In this document: positions 42,869 to 51,215 of the stretch, piece after piece
Layout of the letters: the number at the start of each line of letters is the position of its first letter
Position numbering within the stretch: the stretch's first letter is position 1
Source of the DNA: an uncultured Clostridia bacterium
GTDB lineage: Bacteria > Bacillota > Clostridia > Saccharofermentanales > DTU023
DNA: 64,000 bases
Direction: 5' to 3'
Assembly (NCBI GenBank): GCA_937922005.1
Contig: CAKZWV010000038.1
Span: forward strand, 22,797 to 86,796
Translations under genes and position numbers: made by a program
The notes under the pieces: model-generated
Told to the model about the DNA's origin: nothing
Databases searched by the model: none
What the model saw: the letters and a program-made list of their open reading frames with translations, nothing else

Positions 42869-43406
42869 CCTTGCCAGTAAAAAAGGAGGCTGGGATGACA
42901 AGGAAACAGCCATTTTTCGCTATAGTGAAACGGGAAGAAGCACCTGCGTTATACACAAAGAATTAGCCAACAAAAGTCAGGCCCTGGGAATCAGCCCCGC
43001 GCACTACAGCATTCTGACCAAGTACGCATGCAACGAATTGCTCAAACTAGGAACGGACTATTATGCCAAGGTCTATATTAAAAATAGGCACAAAACCACT
43101 ACGCAGGTCATTGCTTTATCTGACGAGACCAGTATCTTCACGATACAAAGACAAAAATACTTCCCATCTCAGTTAAAAGTAGCCAAAACCCTACTCGGCT
43201 GGGATGTGATTTATCCGTGGGCCGTAGACACAGACATCATCTATGCCGGTCGTAAGATGATCTTTGATCAAAGCAACCAAGCCTTCCTGCAGTTTACCAT
43301 GTTCCCCAAGGAGGGAAATCAAATTGTCTGGATGTCTCCCCTAAAAAACGAAGATGCCGGCATTATCGCCTCCAAAGACCTCATTGTTGCCTTTCGCCGG
43401 AAATAA
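42849..43406 (+). CDS. C-terminal part of the split membrane-anchored protein
   Basis: 185 residues with no signal or membrane segment and no ribosome site of its own. The text IFRYSETGRSTCVIHK and FDQSNQAFLQFTMFPKEG continues the blade-like pattern of the preceding frame. The first residues (MGEKKFNLASKKGG) lie across the A8 tract. I infer that it is the continuation of the 41894 gene, reached by slippage on A8 or separated by a one-base change. Together they give about 505 residues, close to the unknown protein at 11312-12784. Confidence 0.5.
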   Translation: MGEKKFNLASKKGGWDDKETAIFRYSETGRSTCVIHKELANKSQALGISPAHYSILTKYACNELLKLGTDYYAKVYIKNRHKTTTQVIALSDETSIFTIQRQKYFPSQLKVAKTLLGWDVIYPWAVDTDIIYAGRKMIFDQSNQAFLQFTMFPKEGNQIVWMSPLKNEDAGIIASKDLIVAFRRK

Positions 43407-43417
43407 TAGAATTTGCG

Positions 43418-43450
43418 AAAAAGCCTCAAGCCCAGGTCTAGACCCTTGAG
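43418..43450 (-). terminator. Terminator of tilS
   Basis: On the minus strand CTCAAG-N14-CTTGAG with an inner GGTCTAGACC palindrome is followed by GCTTTTT. It lies between the convergent gene ends. Confidence 0.6.
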
Positions 43451-43458
43451 CCCTTGCT

Positions 43459-44586
43459 TTAGCTCTGGGAAGGTTCTCCCTCCAGGATCGCCAAAATCCC
43501 TTGATTAAGTAGAAAAGATCGGCCGCCCCCCAAATCGAGGGCGGCCCTTTTTTTGCCCTCCTCCCGGAGACGATCTTCTAGGAGGCGATCCAGCATGAAA
43601 ACCTGGTCCCGGCGAAGAAAAAATCCCGGATCTTGAACCGCATCTTGCACAAAGGCTCGAAGGACCAGGCGGCGGAGGGGAGAAGGATAGGTAGCCAATT
43701 GGTAGGCATTGAGACAAGAAGTGCCTAGGCGACAAGTCTCCAAGGCTTCAGCCAGCTCAGGACCTATGAGAGCCATCCAATCTTCAACCTCTGTGGCCAA
43801 GGCAGTAATCTTAGGGCGGATATCGTAGCCTGCTATCGCATTCCAAGAGGGGATCAGGTCCAGACGGAGGCGATTTCTTGCACAAAAGCCCTCCTTGTTG
43901 GTCTGATCTTCGCACCAATCTAGGTCCGCTTGTCTGGCAAAAGCTTCCAGTTCTGACTTTTGATAGCGTAAAAAAGGTCTCCAAATATTCCCTCGGCGGA
44001 GGGGAAGAGCTCCTAAGCCTTGCAGGCCGACCCCCCTCTGGAGATTTAAGAGAAGGGTCTCGGCCCGGTCATCTGCATGGTGGGCCAAAAAAAGCCGATC
44101 ACCAGGCTGAGTGAGCTTACTAGCAAAAAAGGCATGGCGTAGGGTCCGAGCCGCCTCTTCCGTCCCCAAGTGGGACCTAGATACAAGTCCCTCTACATCC
44201 CCCTCTCCCTCTTCATATAAAAGACCTAGGTGGTCGGCTAAAGCTCGTAGAAATAGGGACTCTCCCTGGTCGGCGGGAGGGCGCAAACCGTGGTTGAAGT
44301 GAAGGATACAAGGGGAGTGCGGGAATATTTGGGGCAGGCGTCGCGCAAGATAGAGGACAAAATAAGGAAGGAGAATCGAATCTAGGCCTCCCGATACCCC
44401 TAAAAAGATTCGGCTGGGACCCGAGCCACCCGCTGCGCCAGAGGAGCACCAAAAGCCAGCCTCTCGTAGATCTTCTGCCGCCCGGTAAAAAAATTGCTTG
44501 CGGTCTGGCAGAAAGGCCGGCAGCTGGTCCACCCGGGCCTGAATTTCCCCAGGATCTGTTAAGCGTGTAAAATCTAGACCAGGCAT
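43459..44586 (-). CDS. tilS: tRNA(Ile)-lysidine synthase
   Basis: N-type ATP pyrophosphatase that converts C34 of tRNA-Ile(CAU) to lysidine. The PP-loop is GVSGGLDS at about residues 63-70. HFNHGLR, EAARTLRHAFF and LFLAHHADDRAETLLLNLQRG are family hallmarks. 375 residues is short; the distal domain of longer TilS forms seems reduced. It starts eight bases after dnaB. It contains two copies of the GGAATATTTG motif in opposite orientations. Confidence 0.92.
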   Translation of the reverse strand: MPGLDFTRLTDPGEIQARVDQLPAFLPDRKQFFYRAAEDLREAGFWCSSGAAGGSGPSRIFLGVSGGLDSILLPYFVLYLARRLPQIFPHSPCILHFNHGLRPPADQGESLFLRALADHLGLLYEEGEGDVEGLVSRSHLGTEEAARTLRHAFFASKLTQPGDRLFLAHHADDRAETLLLNLQRGVGLQGLGALPLRRGNIWRPFLRYQKSELEAFARQADLDWCEDQTNKEGFCARNRLRLDLIPSWNAIAGYDIRPKITALATEVEDWMALIGPELAEALETCRLGTSCLNAYQLATYPSPLRRLVLRAFVQDAVQDPGFFLRRDQVFMLDRLLEDRLREEGKKRAALDLGGGRSFLLNQGILAILEGEPSQS

Positions 44587-44594
44587 CGCATACC

Positions 44595-46034
44595 CTAGCC
44601 TTGGGCCTCGGGGGCATCATCATAGGGGGTGGGTGGGTTTCGGAAGGTGGTTAACTCAGGCTTCCACTCCAAATAAACCGTTGCCGTACTCCCATGACGG
44701 TTCTTAGCCACATTGAGCTCCAAAAAGCGTTCATAATCGATGCCCATCTTTTCTGCCTTCTCCCTGGCTGGATTCTTCCCTCCTGGATTGGCCTCCTTAT
44801 GGTAGACAAAATCTCTATAAAGAAAACAGACGACGTCCGCATCCTGCTCAATGGCACCCGACTCCCGGAGGTCAGACAGCATGGGACGTTTGTCGGTTCT
44901 CAGTTCGCAGCTCCTGCTAAGTTGGGAGAGGGCAATGACGGGAACCCCAAGATCCTTGGCAATAATTTTAAGATTTCTGGAGATTTCCGCCACTTCTTGT
45001 TGTTTATTGTCCTTCCAAGACCGGGTTGATTCCATGAGCTGGAGGTAGTCAATAATGATCATATCTAGACCTTGCATGGCCTGGAGGGCCCGGCATTGGG
45101 TTAGGACATTGACGGGAGAAACTATGGAATGATCGTCGATATAGATAGGAATATCAAAAACTTCTGCAAAATGATCTTCTAGACTGGTAAACTCTTCCTC
45201 GTTGAGGTCATTATCTACAATCTTTTTGGAATTGATGGCAAAGTGAAGGGACATAAAACGACCCGCCATCTCATCCTTGCCCATTTCTAAGCTGAAAAAA
45301 GCCACCTTCCTAGCTTGAAACCTTGCTGCATTGTAAGCCAGGGTCAAGGCCAGGGCTGTCTTTCCCATGGCCGGGCGAGCCGCAATAATGTAGAGGGCGC
45401 CAGGTCGGAAACCTCCTAAAACATAGTCTAAATAGGAGAAACCGCTTTGAATCCGACTGGGTTTTACGTTCCGCCGTTCGGCATCCAGGGACTCAATTTT
45501 CTCAGCCACTAGGCGGCCAATATCAACCAAACCTTCCCCTTTTTTCTGTTTAGTTCGTAGGTCAATGAGAACCTTGAGCATCTGGTCCGCCACCAACTCT
45601 GCATCCACGGTATTAGCAAAACAAGTTGCTAAGTTCTCCTGGAGCATCCGGATCAACTTGCGCATGGCAGAAAGATTCAAGACGATGTCGATATAATGAG
45701 AAAAATTGGTAAATTTATGGCTAGTTGCCGAAAAAATAGCCAGGGCATCGTATCCCCCTAGGGCTTCCAGCTTTCCAGTTACATCCAATTTATTGCTCAC
45801 CGTGACCAAGTCGACGGCTTTTCTCTCTTGGTAGAGGGCCTGCATGGCCTCAAAGATGTCTCGATTTCCGGGATAGTAAAAATCCTCCCCAGTTAGACGC
45901 TGAAGAGCCTCATGCAAAGCCTGTTCTTGAAAAAAAGCCGACTCCAGGACGGCTTGCTCTGCCTGTATATCATTTGGCATAGTCTGATTGACCATGCGAC
46001 GCACTATAGGATCTGGAAGATCATTTCTCGGCAT
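44595..46034 (-). CDS. dnaB: Replicative DNA helicase DnaB
   Basis: Hexameric helicase that unwinds the replication fork. The N-terminal primase-interacting domain (PNDIQAEQAVLESAFF) is followed by the RecA-like motor with Walker A ARPAMGKTALALT, the H1a Glu in FFSLEMGKDEM, Walker B MIIIDYLQLM and the Arg finger region SRSCELRTDKRPMLSDLRESG. 479 residues, no intein. It follows rplI as in the Bacillota rplI-dnaB order. Confidence 0.97.
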   Translation of the reverse strand: MPRNDLPDPIVRRMVNQTMPNDIQAEQAVLESAFFQEQALHEALQRLTGEDFYYPGNRDIFEAMQALYQERKAVDLVTVSNKLDVTGKLEALGGYDALAIFSATSHKFTNFSHYIDIVLNLSAMRKLIRMLQENLATCFANTVDAELVADQMLKVLIDLRTKQKKGEGLVDIGRLVAEKIESLDAERRNVKPSRIQSGFSYLDYVLGGFRPGALYIIAARPAMGKTALALTLAYNAARFQARKVAFFSLEMGKDEMAGRFMSLHFAINSKKIVDNDLNEEEFTSLEDHFAEVFDIPIYIDDHSIVSPVNVLTQCRALQAMQGLDMIIIDYLQLMESTRSWKDNKQQEVAEISRNLKIIAKDLGVPVIALSQLSRSCELRTDKRPMLSDLRESGAIEQDADVVCFLYRDFVYHKEANPGGKNPAREKAEKMGIDYERFLELNVAKNRHGSTATVYLEWKPELTTFRNPPTPYDDAPEAQG

Positions 46035-46140
46035 GATTGTCTCTTTCTAGGGGATGCTTCCAGGGGATAAGGGACCGAGGCTGATGTGAAGCTTCCTATA
46101 CCAGCCAAGGTGCCCGGCTTTCCGCTCACTTTCCCCGGGC

Positions 46141-46207
46141 AAAAAAAACCAGTTGCAAGCTCCAGCAAAAGTCCGTCTGGGGGACACTTTGAGGGGCAAG
46201 AACTGGT
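46141..46207 (-). terminator. Large terminator-like structure between rplI and dnaB
   Basis: On the minus strand ACCAGTT (46201-46207) pairs with AACTGGT (46148-46154), followed by eight T. The loop is about 46 bases and may fold further. The 299-base gap to dnaB holds nothing else that I can name. Confidence 0.55.
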
Positions 46208-46333
46208 AAATACAATCTGGGCTAGCCAGCTAGGCTGCCTTGGGCCCCCTGAATTGGGGGTTCTGAGAAGGACGCATCTGTGCTTCTGCAAGAAGGGTTA
46301 TGCTTTCGTCGCTTTATGTTTCTTCAAGCAACT

Positions 46334-46819
46334 TTATGCTTCTTCCGTAGCCGGACTGGCCTCTTCTCCATCTTCATTTACGATCTTCAACTGGACTTCA
46401 GCAGTCACCTGAGGGTGCAGCTTCAACTGAGCTGCATAGGTGCCGAGTTCCTTGATCGTGTCACTGTCAACAATGGTAATATCCCGTTTATCAACGGTAA
46501 ATCCCTTGTCTCCAAGTTTATCAGCAATATCCATGGTCGTAATAGCCCCATAGAGCTTTCCTTGGGCACCAGCTTTCATCGGGATCTCGATTATAGTCCC
46601 TTGGATCTTGGAAGCCAGAGCCTGTGCATCTGCCAAGGCAGCTGCTTCTTTAGCCTTCTTGGCTTCTAATTGGCTCTTGAGCTGGTTAGCATTCTTCTGC
46701 GTATACTCTACAGCAAGTCCCCGCTTAAACAGGTAGTTAACTGCATAGCCCCGCTTGACTTCCACGACATCGCCGATTTTGCCCAGGCTGGGATATTGTT
46801 CAATTAAAATTACTTTCAT
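46334..46819 (-). CDS. rplI: Ribosomal protein bL9
   Basis: Large-subunit protein, 161 residues. The N-terminal MKVILIEQYPSLGKIGDVVEVKRGYAVNYLFKRGLA is diagnostic, followed by the long connecting helix (QLKSQLEAKKAKEAAALADAQ) and a C-terminal RNA-binding domain. The last 12 residues are acidic (EDGEEASPATEEA). It follows rpsR by 30 bases. Confidence 0.96.
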   Translation of the reverse strand: MKVILIEQYPSLGKIGDVVEVKRGYAVNYLFKRGLAVEYTQKNANQLKSQLEAKKAKEAAALADAQALASKIQGTIIEIPMKAGAQGKLYGAITTMDIADKLGDKGFTVDKRDITIVDSDTIKELGTYAAQLKLHPQVTAEVQLKIVNEDGEEASPATEEA

Positions 46820-46849
46820 GGCTTATCTCCTCATCTCTGGGTCTGCGCC

Positions 46850-47101
46850 TTAATTATCGGTGTAGGGCAATAGAGCAACTTGTCTCGCCCGCTTTACCGC
46901 TAAGGTCAGAGCTCTCTGGTGCTTGGCACAGCAGCCGGTCATCCGTCTTGGCATGATCTTGCCGCTCTCAGAGATACAGTTTTTCAAAGCCACTGTATCC
47001 TTATAGTCGATGGGTACCTCTTTGTTCTTGCAAAACTCGCACATTTTGCGACGATGCCGGAACCCACCACCACGAAAATTACTTTTTCTACGAATTGCCA
47101 T
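46850..47101 (-). CDS. rpsR: Ribosomal protein bS18, zinc-binding form
   Basis: Small-subunit protein, 83 residues, partner of S6. CEFCKNK and GCCAKHQ carry the Cys residues of the zinc-binding (C+) form, which implies that this strain may also keep a C- paralogue for zinc shortage elsewhere. RRMTGCCAKHQRALTLAVKRARQ is the usual C-terminal core. Confidence 0.96.
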   Translation of the reverse strand: MAIRRKSNFRGGGFRHRRKMCEFCKNKEVPIDYKDTVALKNCISESGKIMPRRMTGCCAKHQRALTLAVKRARQVALLPYTDN

Positions 47102-47172
47102 CTTGGCTCCTTTCCGTAACTTTCCATGGGATCAAGGCCACTTACTCGGTCTAGCGATCCCCTAAGACAAAG

Positions 47173-47646
47173 CTAATAATCAAAAGGTAGGGCTGCATCT
47201 CCAGAATCGTCCATAATCTCAAAGGCATCATTGCTCAAATCTTGGCCATCATCAAAGCCTTGGGACAAACGGGCATTTTTCTGCGAATCCATCGGGGCTG
47301 GTCCTCGGTCGGACCCTTCCTCCCTGGGGCGCTTATCATCGACAAACTCTGCCTCGTCTACGACCACTTCGGTCCGGTAGCGAGTAGCATTTTGGTCATC
47401 CGTCCAGGAACTTACTTGGATATGGCCTACGACACCAATACGCTTCCCTTTAAAAAAGTAATTATTGATAAATTCTGCCGTCTTGCGCCAGGCAACGCAA
47501 TTAATAAAATCTGCCTCACGTTCGCCAGATGCACTTGTAAACCGCCGATCAACAGCGATGGTAAAACGACAAAGGGGAATATTACTATTGGTCATCCGCA
47601 GTTCGGGATCCCTGGTCAGTCTTCCTACTAAAATAGCTTTGTTCAT
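47173..47646 (-). CDS. ssb: Single-stranded DNA-binding protein
   Basis: 157 residues with an N-terminal OB-fold (MNKAILVGRLTRDPELRMTNSNIPLCRFTIAVDR, RKTAEFINNYFFKGKRIGVVGHIQ) and a flexible acidic tail. The tip reads GDAALPFDY; the usual DDDIPF ends at Phe, so here two residues follow the P-F pair. Located between rpsF and rpsR as in most Bacillota. Confidence 0.95.
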   Translation of the reverse strand: MNKAILVGRLTRDPELRMTNSNIPLCRFTIAVDRRFTSASGEREADFINCVAWRKTAEFINNYFFKGKRIGVVGHIQVSSWTDDQNATRYRTEVVVDEAEFVDDKRPREEGSDRGPAPMDSQKNARLSQGFDDGQDLSNDAFEIMDDSGDAALPFDY

Positions 47647-47764
47647 ATCATCCTCATCTTTCTCTCAAACTTGAATACGGTCCCGGCCGCTCTACCGCAG
47701 GTAATCTATGCTGGAAGGGCAACCCAGGCTACCGGTTCAAGAAAATTCGGGCAGCTTGCGATGC

Positions 47765-48070
47765 CTAGTCTTTTTGATCATCAGTTCGGATGACTAAAAA
47801 TCTCAGGATCTGATCATCAATTCTTAATTGACGCTCAAATTCTTTGGGGAAAGAAGGATTGGCTTTGAATCGTACCAGGAAGTAATACCCTTCCTTTTCA
47901 TCTTCGATATCATAGGCTAGTCTCCGCCGTCCCATATCTTCAACTTCTTCGGTCAATTCCCCATTGCTTCGAATTAAATTCAGGAAATTTTCGAACCGGT
48001 CTTTGATCTGTTCGTCGGTAGGTCTAGCATTTAGGACCACCATCGCTTCATACTCATTGACTTTTTCCAA
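47765..48070 (-). CDS. rpsF: Ribosomal protein bS6
   Basis: Small-subunit protein, 101 residues. EYEAMVVLNARPTDEQI, GRRRLAYDIEDEKEGYYFLVRF and LRFLVIRTD are family signatures. The start codon is TTG, eight bases after AGGAGGTG, which makes the choice firm despite the rare codon. First gene of rpsF-ssb-rpsR-rplI. Confidence 0.96.
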   Translation of the reverse strand: MEKVNEYEAMVVLNARPTDEQIKDRFENFLNLIRSNGELTEEVEDMGRRRLAYDIEDEKEGYYFLVRFKANPSFPKEFERQLRIDDQILRFLVIRTDDQKD

Positions 48071-48097
48071 ATTGATTCACCTCCTCTCGGACATATG

Positions 48098-48134
48098 GCA
48101 CAGGGCTCCCCCTGTGCGAGGTCAGGATTGTGCC
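48098..48134 (-). promoter_or_regulatory. Hairpin leader of rpsF (candidate S6:S18 leader)
   Basis: GCACAGGG-CTCC-CCCTGTGC is a perfect eight-base hairpin. TGTGCC (48129-48134) could pair alternatively with the GGCACA of the same stem, and CCGG adjoins it. S6:S18-binding leaders with a conserved CCG are known before rpsF; this is a candidate. Confidence 0.4.
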
Positions 48135-48158
48135 GGAATATTTCCAACATGCTTGACC

Positions 48159-48187
48159 ATTCTAGCAAAAGAAACGGGGGTTGGCAA
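48159..48187 (-). promoter_or_regulatory. Promoter of rpsF-ssb-rpsR-rplI
   Basis: On the minus strand TTGCCA (48182-48187) and TAGAAT (48159-48164) are 17 bases apart. Confidence 0.75.
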
Positions 48188-48261
48188 GGGAAAACGGGCG
48201 AATTTCTCGACAAAACTCGACGAAATTCGACCCGTAGCGACAAGCTGAAAGTGGGGACTTC

Positions 48262-48765
48262 CTAGGGCAAGATGTCATCATCCGGGATCACATCATCGTC
48301 TGGGATCAGGTCGTCATCCATGCCCTGGGCCTCCTCTGGCAAATACTCCTTGAGCAGGGTATGCCAGGGTAAGGTCGCACACTTGGCCCGGGCCGGCATG
48401 TTGGCCACCCCTTCCAGGGCCATGGCATCGCCCAGGCGATCCTTCTCCTCCTCGGTCAGGGAATCTGGCCCGCGTTGGATCATTTGGATAAAGAGACGGG
48501 CTAGAGCAAGACTTTCTTCGATTGACTTACCTTCTAGGAGCTGGCACATCAGGGAAGAAGAAGCCTTTGAAATAGCACAGCCATGGCCTTGGTAGCTCAA
48601 GCTACTCACCTGGTCTTTAGGCTCTTCCTTGAGGTAGAAACCGAGGTCATCCCCACAGGAAGGATTTTTCCCGGCAAAGAAGCTAGCCGGCGGTTCCTGG
48701 GGATGAAAATAATCCTGGTTCCGGCTTTCTTCTAAGACAATCATTCTAGCAAATTTTTCGTCCAT
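48262..48765 (-). CDS. sufU: SufU-type Fe-S assembly protein with acidic repeat tail
   Basis: Zinc-binding sulfur acceptor for SufS in Gram-positive Suf systems. The three Cys motifs are NPSCGDD (about 35), GHGCAISKASSS (about 62) and RAKCATLPW (about 128). The tail adds a threefold repeat DDD-[LVI]-IP, absent in most SufU. 167 residues. It is the last gene of the suf operon, 145 bases after sufS, and that gap contains a direct repeat. Confidence 0.9.
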   Translation of the reverse strand: MDEKFARMIVLEESRNQDYFHPQEPPASFFAGKNPSCGDDLGFYLKEEPKDQVSSLSYQGHGCAISKASSSLMCQLLEGKSIEESLALARLFIQMIQRGPDSLTEEEKDRLGDAMALEGVANMPARAKCATLPWHTLLKEYLPEEAQGMDDDLIPDDDVIPDDDILP

Positions 48766-48791
48766 GGATGGTCTCCTTCTAGGTGGATCTT

Positions 48792-48860
48792 GGCAACTAT
48801 CAACATAGCAGCCTCATAACAGCCAGCGCTTGCAGGGCTAGGCAACAATCAACACAGCAG
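48792..48860. repeat. 20-base direct repeat between sufS and sufU
   Basis: Copies at 48792-48811 and 48841-48860 (GGCAACNATCAACAYAGCAG) differ at two positions, 49 bases apart. Confidence 0.6.
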
Positions 48861-48909
48861 TCTGGGCTTGCCAAGGCTTGGGAGCCTTTTGACAGGCTTT
48901 TCAACAGCC

Positions 48910-50160
48910 CTACTCCAGGCCCATCGCTGCCCGGACCCGGCTCACCGATTCGATGAACTTTTCAACTTCTTCTTCCGTATTGTAAATAGCAAAACTGGCC
49001 CGGCAGGTACTGGGCACACCCAGGTAGCGGTGGAGGGGTTCAGCACAGTGGTGGCCCGCCCGAATGGCGATTCCGTCCTGGTCTAAGAGGCTCGCCACAT
49101 CATGGGGGTGGACCTCCTCAATGGCAAAGGAGACCAAGGGGGCCTTATGTCCCTCTCCCTGGGCCCGGAAAACCTGAACATGGGGAAGGCCCCGGAGACC
49201 TTTCTCAGCTAGGTCGGCCAGGTGGGCCCCATAGGTCCGGACTTCCTCCCAACCCAGGCCAGTAACGTAGCGAAGGGCCTCCGCCAGGCCATAGACTGCC
49301 TGGACATTTTGGGTCCCCCCTTCAAAACGGCCCGGGGCCTCCAAGTAACTAGACGACGCCTCTGTGACGGTCTCAATCATATCGCCCCCATAGAGGAAGG
49401 GACGCATGGAATCTAAAAGCTCCCGCCGTCCCAGCAGGACCCCAGAGCCCATTGGCCCATAGATCTTGTGCCCAGAAAAGGCAAAGAAATCAGCTCCTGA
49501 ATGACGGAAAGAAAAGAGATCATGGGAACTATACTGGGCCCCATCCACAATCACCAGGGCCTCAGGTGCTTTGGCTCTAACTTCTCCTATGATGGCCTTG
49601 ATATCCGGCTCGGTGGCGATGACATTCGAGGAAGCTGATAAGCAAACAAGTTTGACCTTGTCATCTAGTTTTGCTCGCAAATCCTCCCGGTCCAGCTGGA
49701 GCTCTTTATCCAGATAGACATAGCGCAGGGTTGCCCCCGTTTGCTCTGCCACAAATTGCCAGGGACAGAGGTTGGCATGGTGCTCCATGATTGAAAGGAG
49801 AATCACATCCCCCTGGTGGAGACGAGCCAGGCCCAGACCATAGGCCAGGGTGTTCATGGCATTGGTGGTATTAATGGTAAGGATGGCCTCCGAAATCCGG
49901 TGGGCCTGGAAGAGCTTAGCAATATAGGCCCGACTCTCCTCATAAAGGTCGGTGGCAGCTGATGACAAAAAGTGAGTTCCCCTATGGGGATTGGCGTTGT
50001 ACTTGCGATAGTACTGGTCCATGGCCTCGATCACCCGGAGGGGTTTTTGGGTGGTCGCCGCATTATCCAGGTAGATCAAAGGGACCTGATACTGGGGGTG
50101 TTTTTCCGCCAAAATAGGAAAATCCTTGCGAATCTCTTGAATCTCTTGTTGACTAAACAT
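48910..50160 (-). CDS. sufS: Cysteine desulfurase SufS
   Basis: PLP enzyme that mobilises sulfur from cysteine. YLDNAATTQKP opens the fold, the PLP Lys is in FSGHKIYGPMGSG and the catalytic Cys is in RAGHHCAEPL (about residue 372). The end SVSRVR is typical for SufS. 416 residues. GAGGAG precedes the start. It passes sulfur to SufU encoded downstream. Confidence 0.95.
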   Translation of the reverse strand: MFSQQEIQEIRKDFPILAEKHPQYQVPLIYLDNAATTQKPLRVIEAMDQYYRKYNANPHRGTHFLSSAATDLYEESRAYIAKLFQAHRISEAILTINTTNAMNTLAYGLGLARLHQGDVILLSIMEHHANLCPWQFVAEQTGATLRYVYLDKELQLDREDLRAKLDDKVKLVCLSASSNVIATEPDIKAIIGEVRAKAPEALVIVDGAQYSSHDLFSFRHSGADFFAFSGHKIYGPMGSGVLLGRRELLDSMRPFLYGGDMIETVTEASSSYLEAPGRFEGGTQNVQAVYGLAEALRYVTGLGWEEVRTYGAHLADLAEKGLRGLPHVQVFRAQGEGHKAPLVSFAIEEVHPHDVASLLDQDGIAIRAGHHCAEPLHRYLGVPSTCRASFAIYNTEEEVEKFIESVSRVRAAMGLE

Positions 50161-50183
50161 GGCTTACTCCTCGATACGCTCCT

Positions 50184-51215
50184 TTACAAAGCATCCGCCG
50201 GGCTGGTGGCTGAGGCCTCGTGCAGACGCTCCCGCAAGAGGTCTTTTAAAGCTGCTTCTAAATCAGGATCCACGGCCTTAACTTCATCCAAGACCTCTTG
50301 GGCCTGGGCCATCAGCAAGAACTCCCTGGCTTGCCCCAAGGGAAGACCCCGGCTCATTAAGTAAAAGAGGAGGCGGTCATCCAAGCGGCCAATGGAAGCC
50401 GCATGATTGCCCTGGACATCATCTTCCCGGCAGAGCAGGAGGGGGACACTGATATTTTTGGCTTTAGGACTTAAGAGCGTCACCAGTTCTTCCTCATCCC
50501 CCACACTCCCATGGGACCCAGACTTAAAGTCAATGGTGTCACGGAATATTTTCTCAGCTTCATCCATCAGGACGCCCCGGGCCTTCAGTTCCGCCTTAGA
50601 CTGCTGCCCATAGAGGTTCATCTCATAGTTATAATCCAGATGGTCTGAATCAACGCCAAGATAGAGAGATTTAATCCGCACCTCGGCTTCCCGCTCCAAA
50701 TTTGTCCGAATGTGCATCTGGTCATCTCCTACCCCTAAATTCAAAAGGCATAGGTCTATCTGAGCCTTGGGTTCAAGATCAAGCTCTAGGTCGACTTCCG
50801 TTGGAGAAGGATATGACAGGGTTCTTACCAGGACAAATTTAACCAGGGCCCCCTCTTCCAGCTTGATTCTACCCCGAACACGATGGGGCACGACCTGTGC
50901 AGGACTTCCACTTTCAGAATCAGAAAGCTTTTCCTCCGAAATCAGACGCAGAACTTGGGTTCCTCTGGCCCCCTCCCCGGCAAAATAGAAAAGATCATGC
51001 AGGGTCTGTTGATGAACAGGCAAGGACAAGCTGATGGTATCCTTACGGACCTCACCTGGTGCCAGCGTAACCAGGTGCTCGTTAAAGCTCGTTGGAAGCA
51101 CAGGCAAGCTAAGAGAAAGCTTCCCCATTTCCTCTTGCACTGATTCGAGGCCCTTTTTCGTCGTATGGTTGACCCCGGTATTTGCAAAGGTCATCCGCGG
51201 TATAACATTATGCAA
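50184..51215 (-). CDS. sufD: Fe-S scaffold component SufD
   Basis: Beta-helix partner of SufB in the SufBC2D scaffold. The C-terminal block GRLDDRLLFYLMSRGLPLGQAREFLLMA is the shared SufB/SufD signature, and SHGSVGDEEELVTLLSPKAKN also fits. About 343 residues. The start is a choice: GTG at 51221 overlaps GGAGG, whereas TTG at 51215 lies six bases after it, so I prefer the TTG. It overlaps the end of sufB. Confidence 0.9.
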   Translation of the reverse strand: MHNVIPRMTFANTGVNHTTKKGLESVQEEMGKLSLSLPVLPTSFNEHLVTLAPGEVRKDTISLSLPVHQQTLHDLFYFAGEGARGTQVLRLISEEKLSDSESGSPAQVVPHRVRGRIKLEEGALVKFVLVRTLSYPSPTEVDLELDLEPKAQIDLCLLNLGVGDDQMHIRTNLEREAEVRIKSLYLGVDSDHLDYNYEMNLYGQQSKAELKARGVLMDEAEKIFRDTIDFKSGSHGSVGDEEELVTLLSPKAKNISVPLLLCREDDVQGNHAASIGRLDDRLLFYLMSRGLPLGQAREFLLMAQAQEVLDEVKAVDPDLEAALKDLLRERLHEASATSPADAL

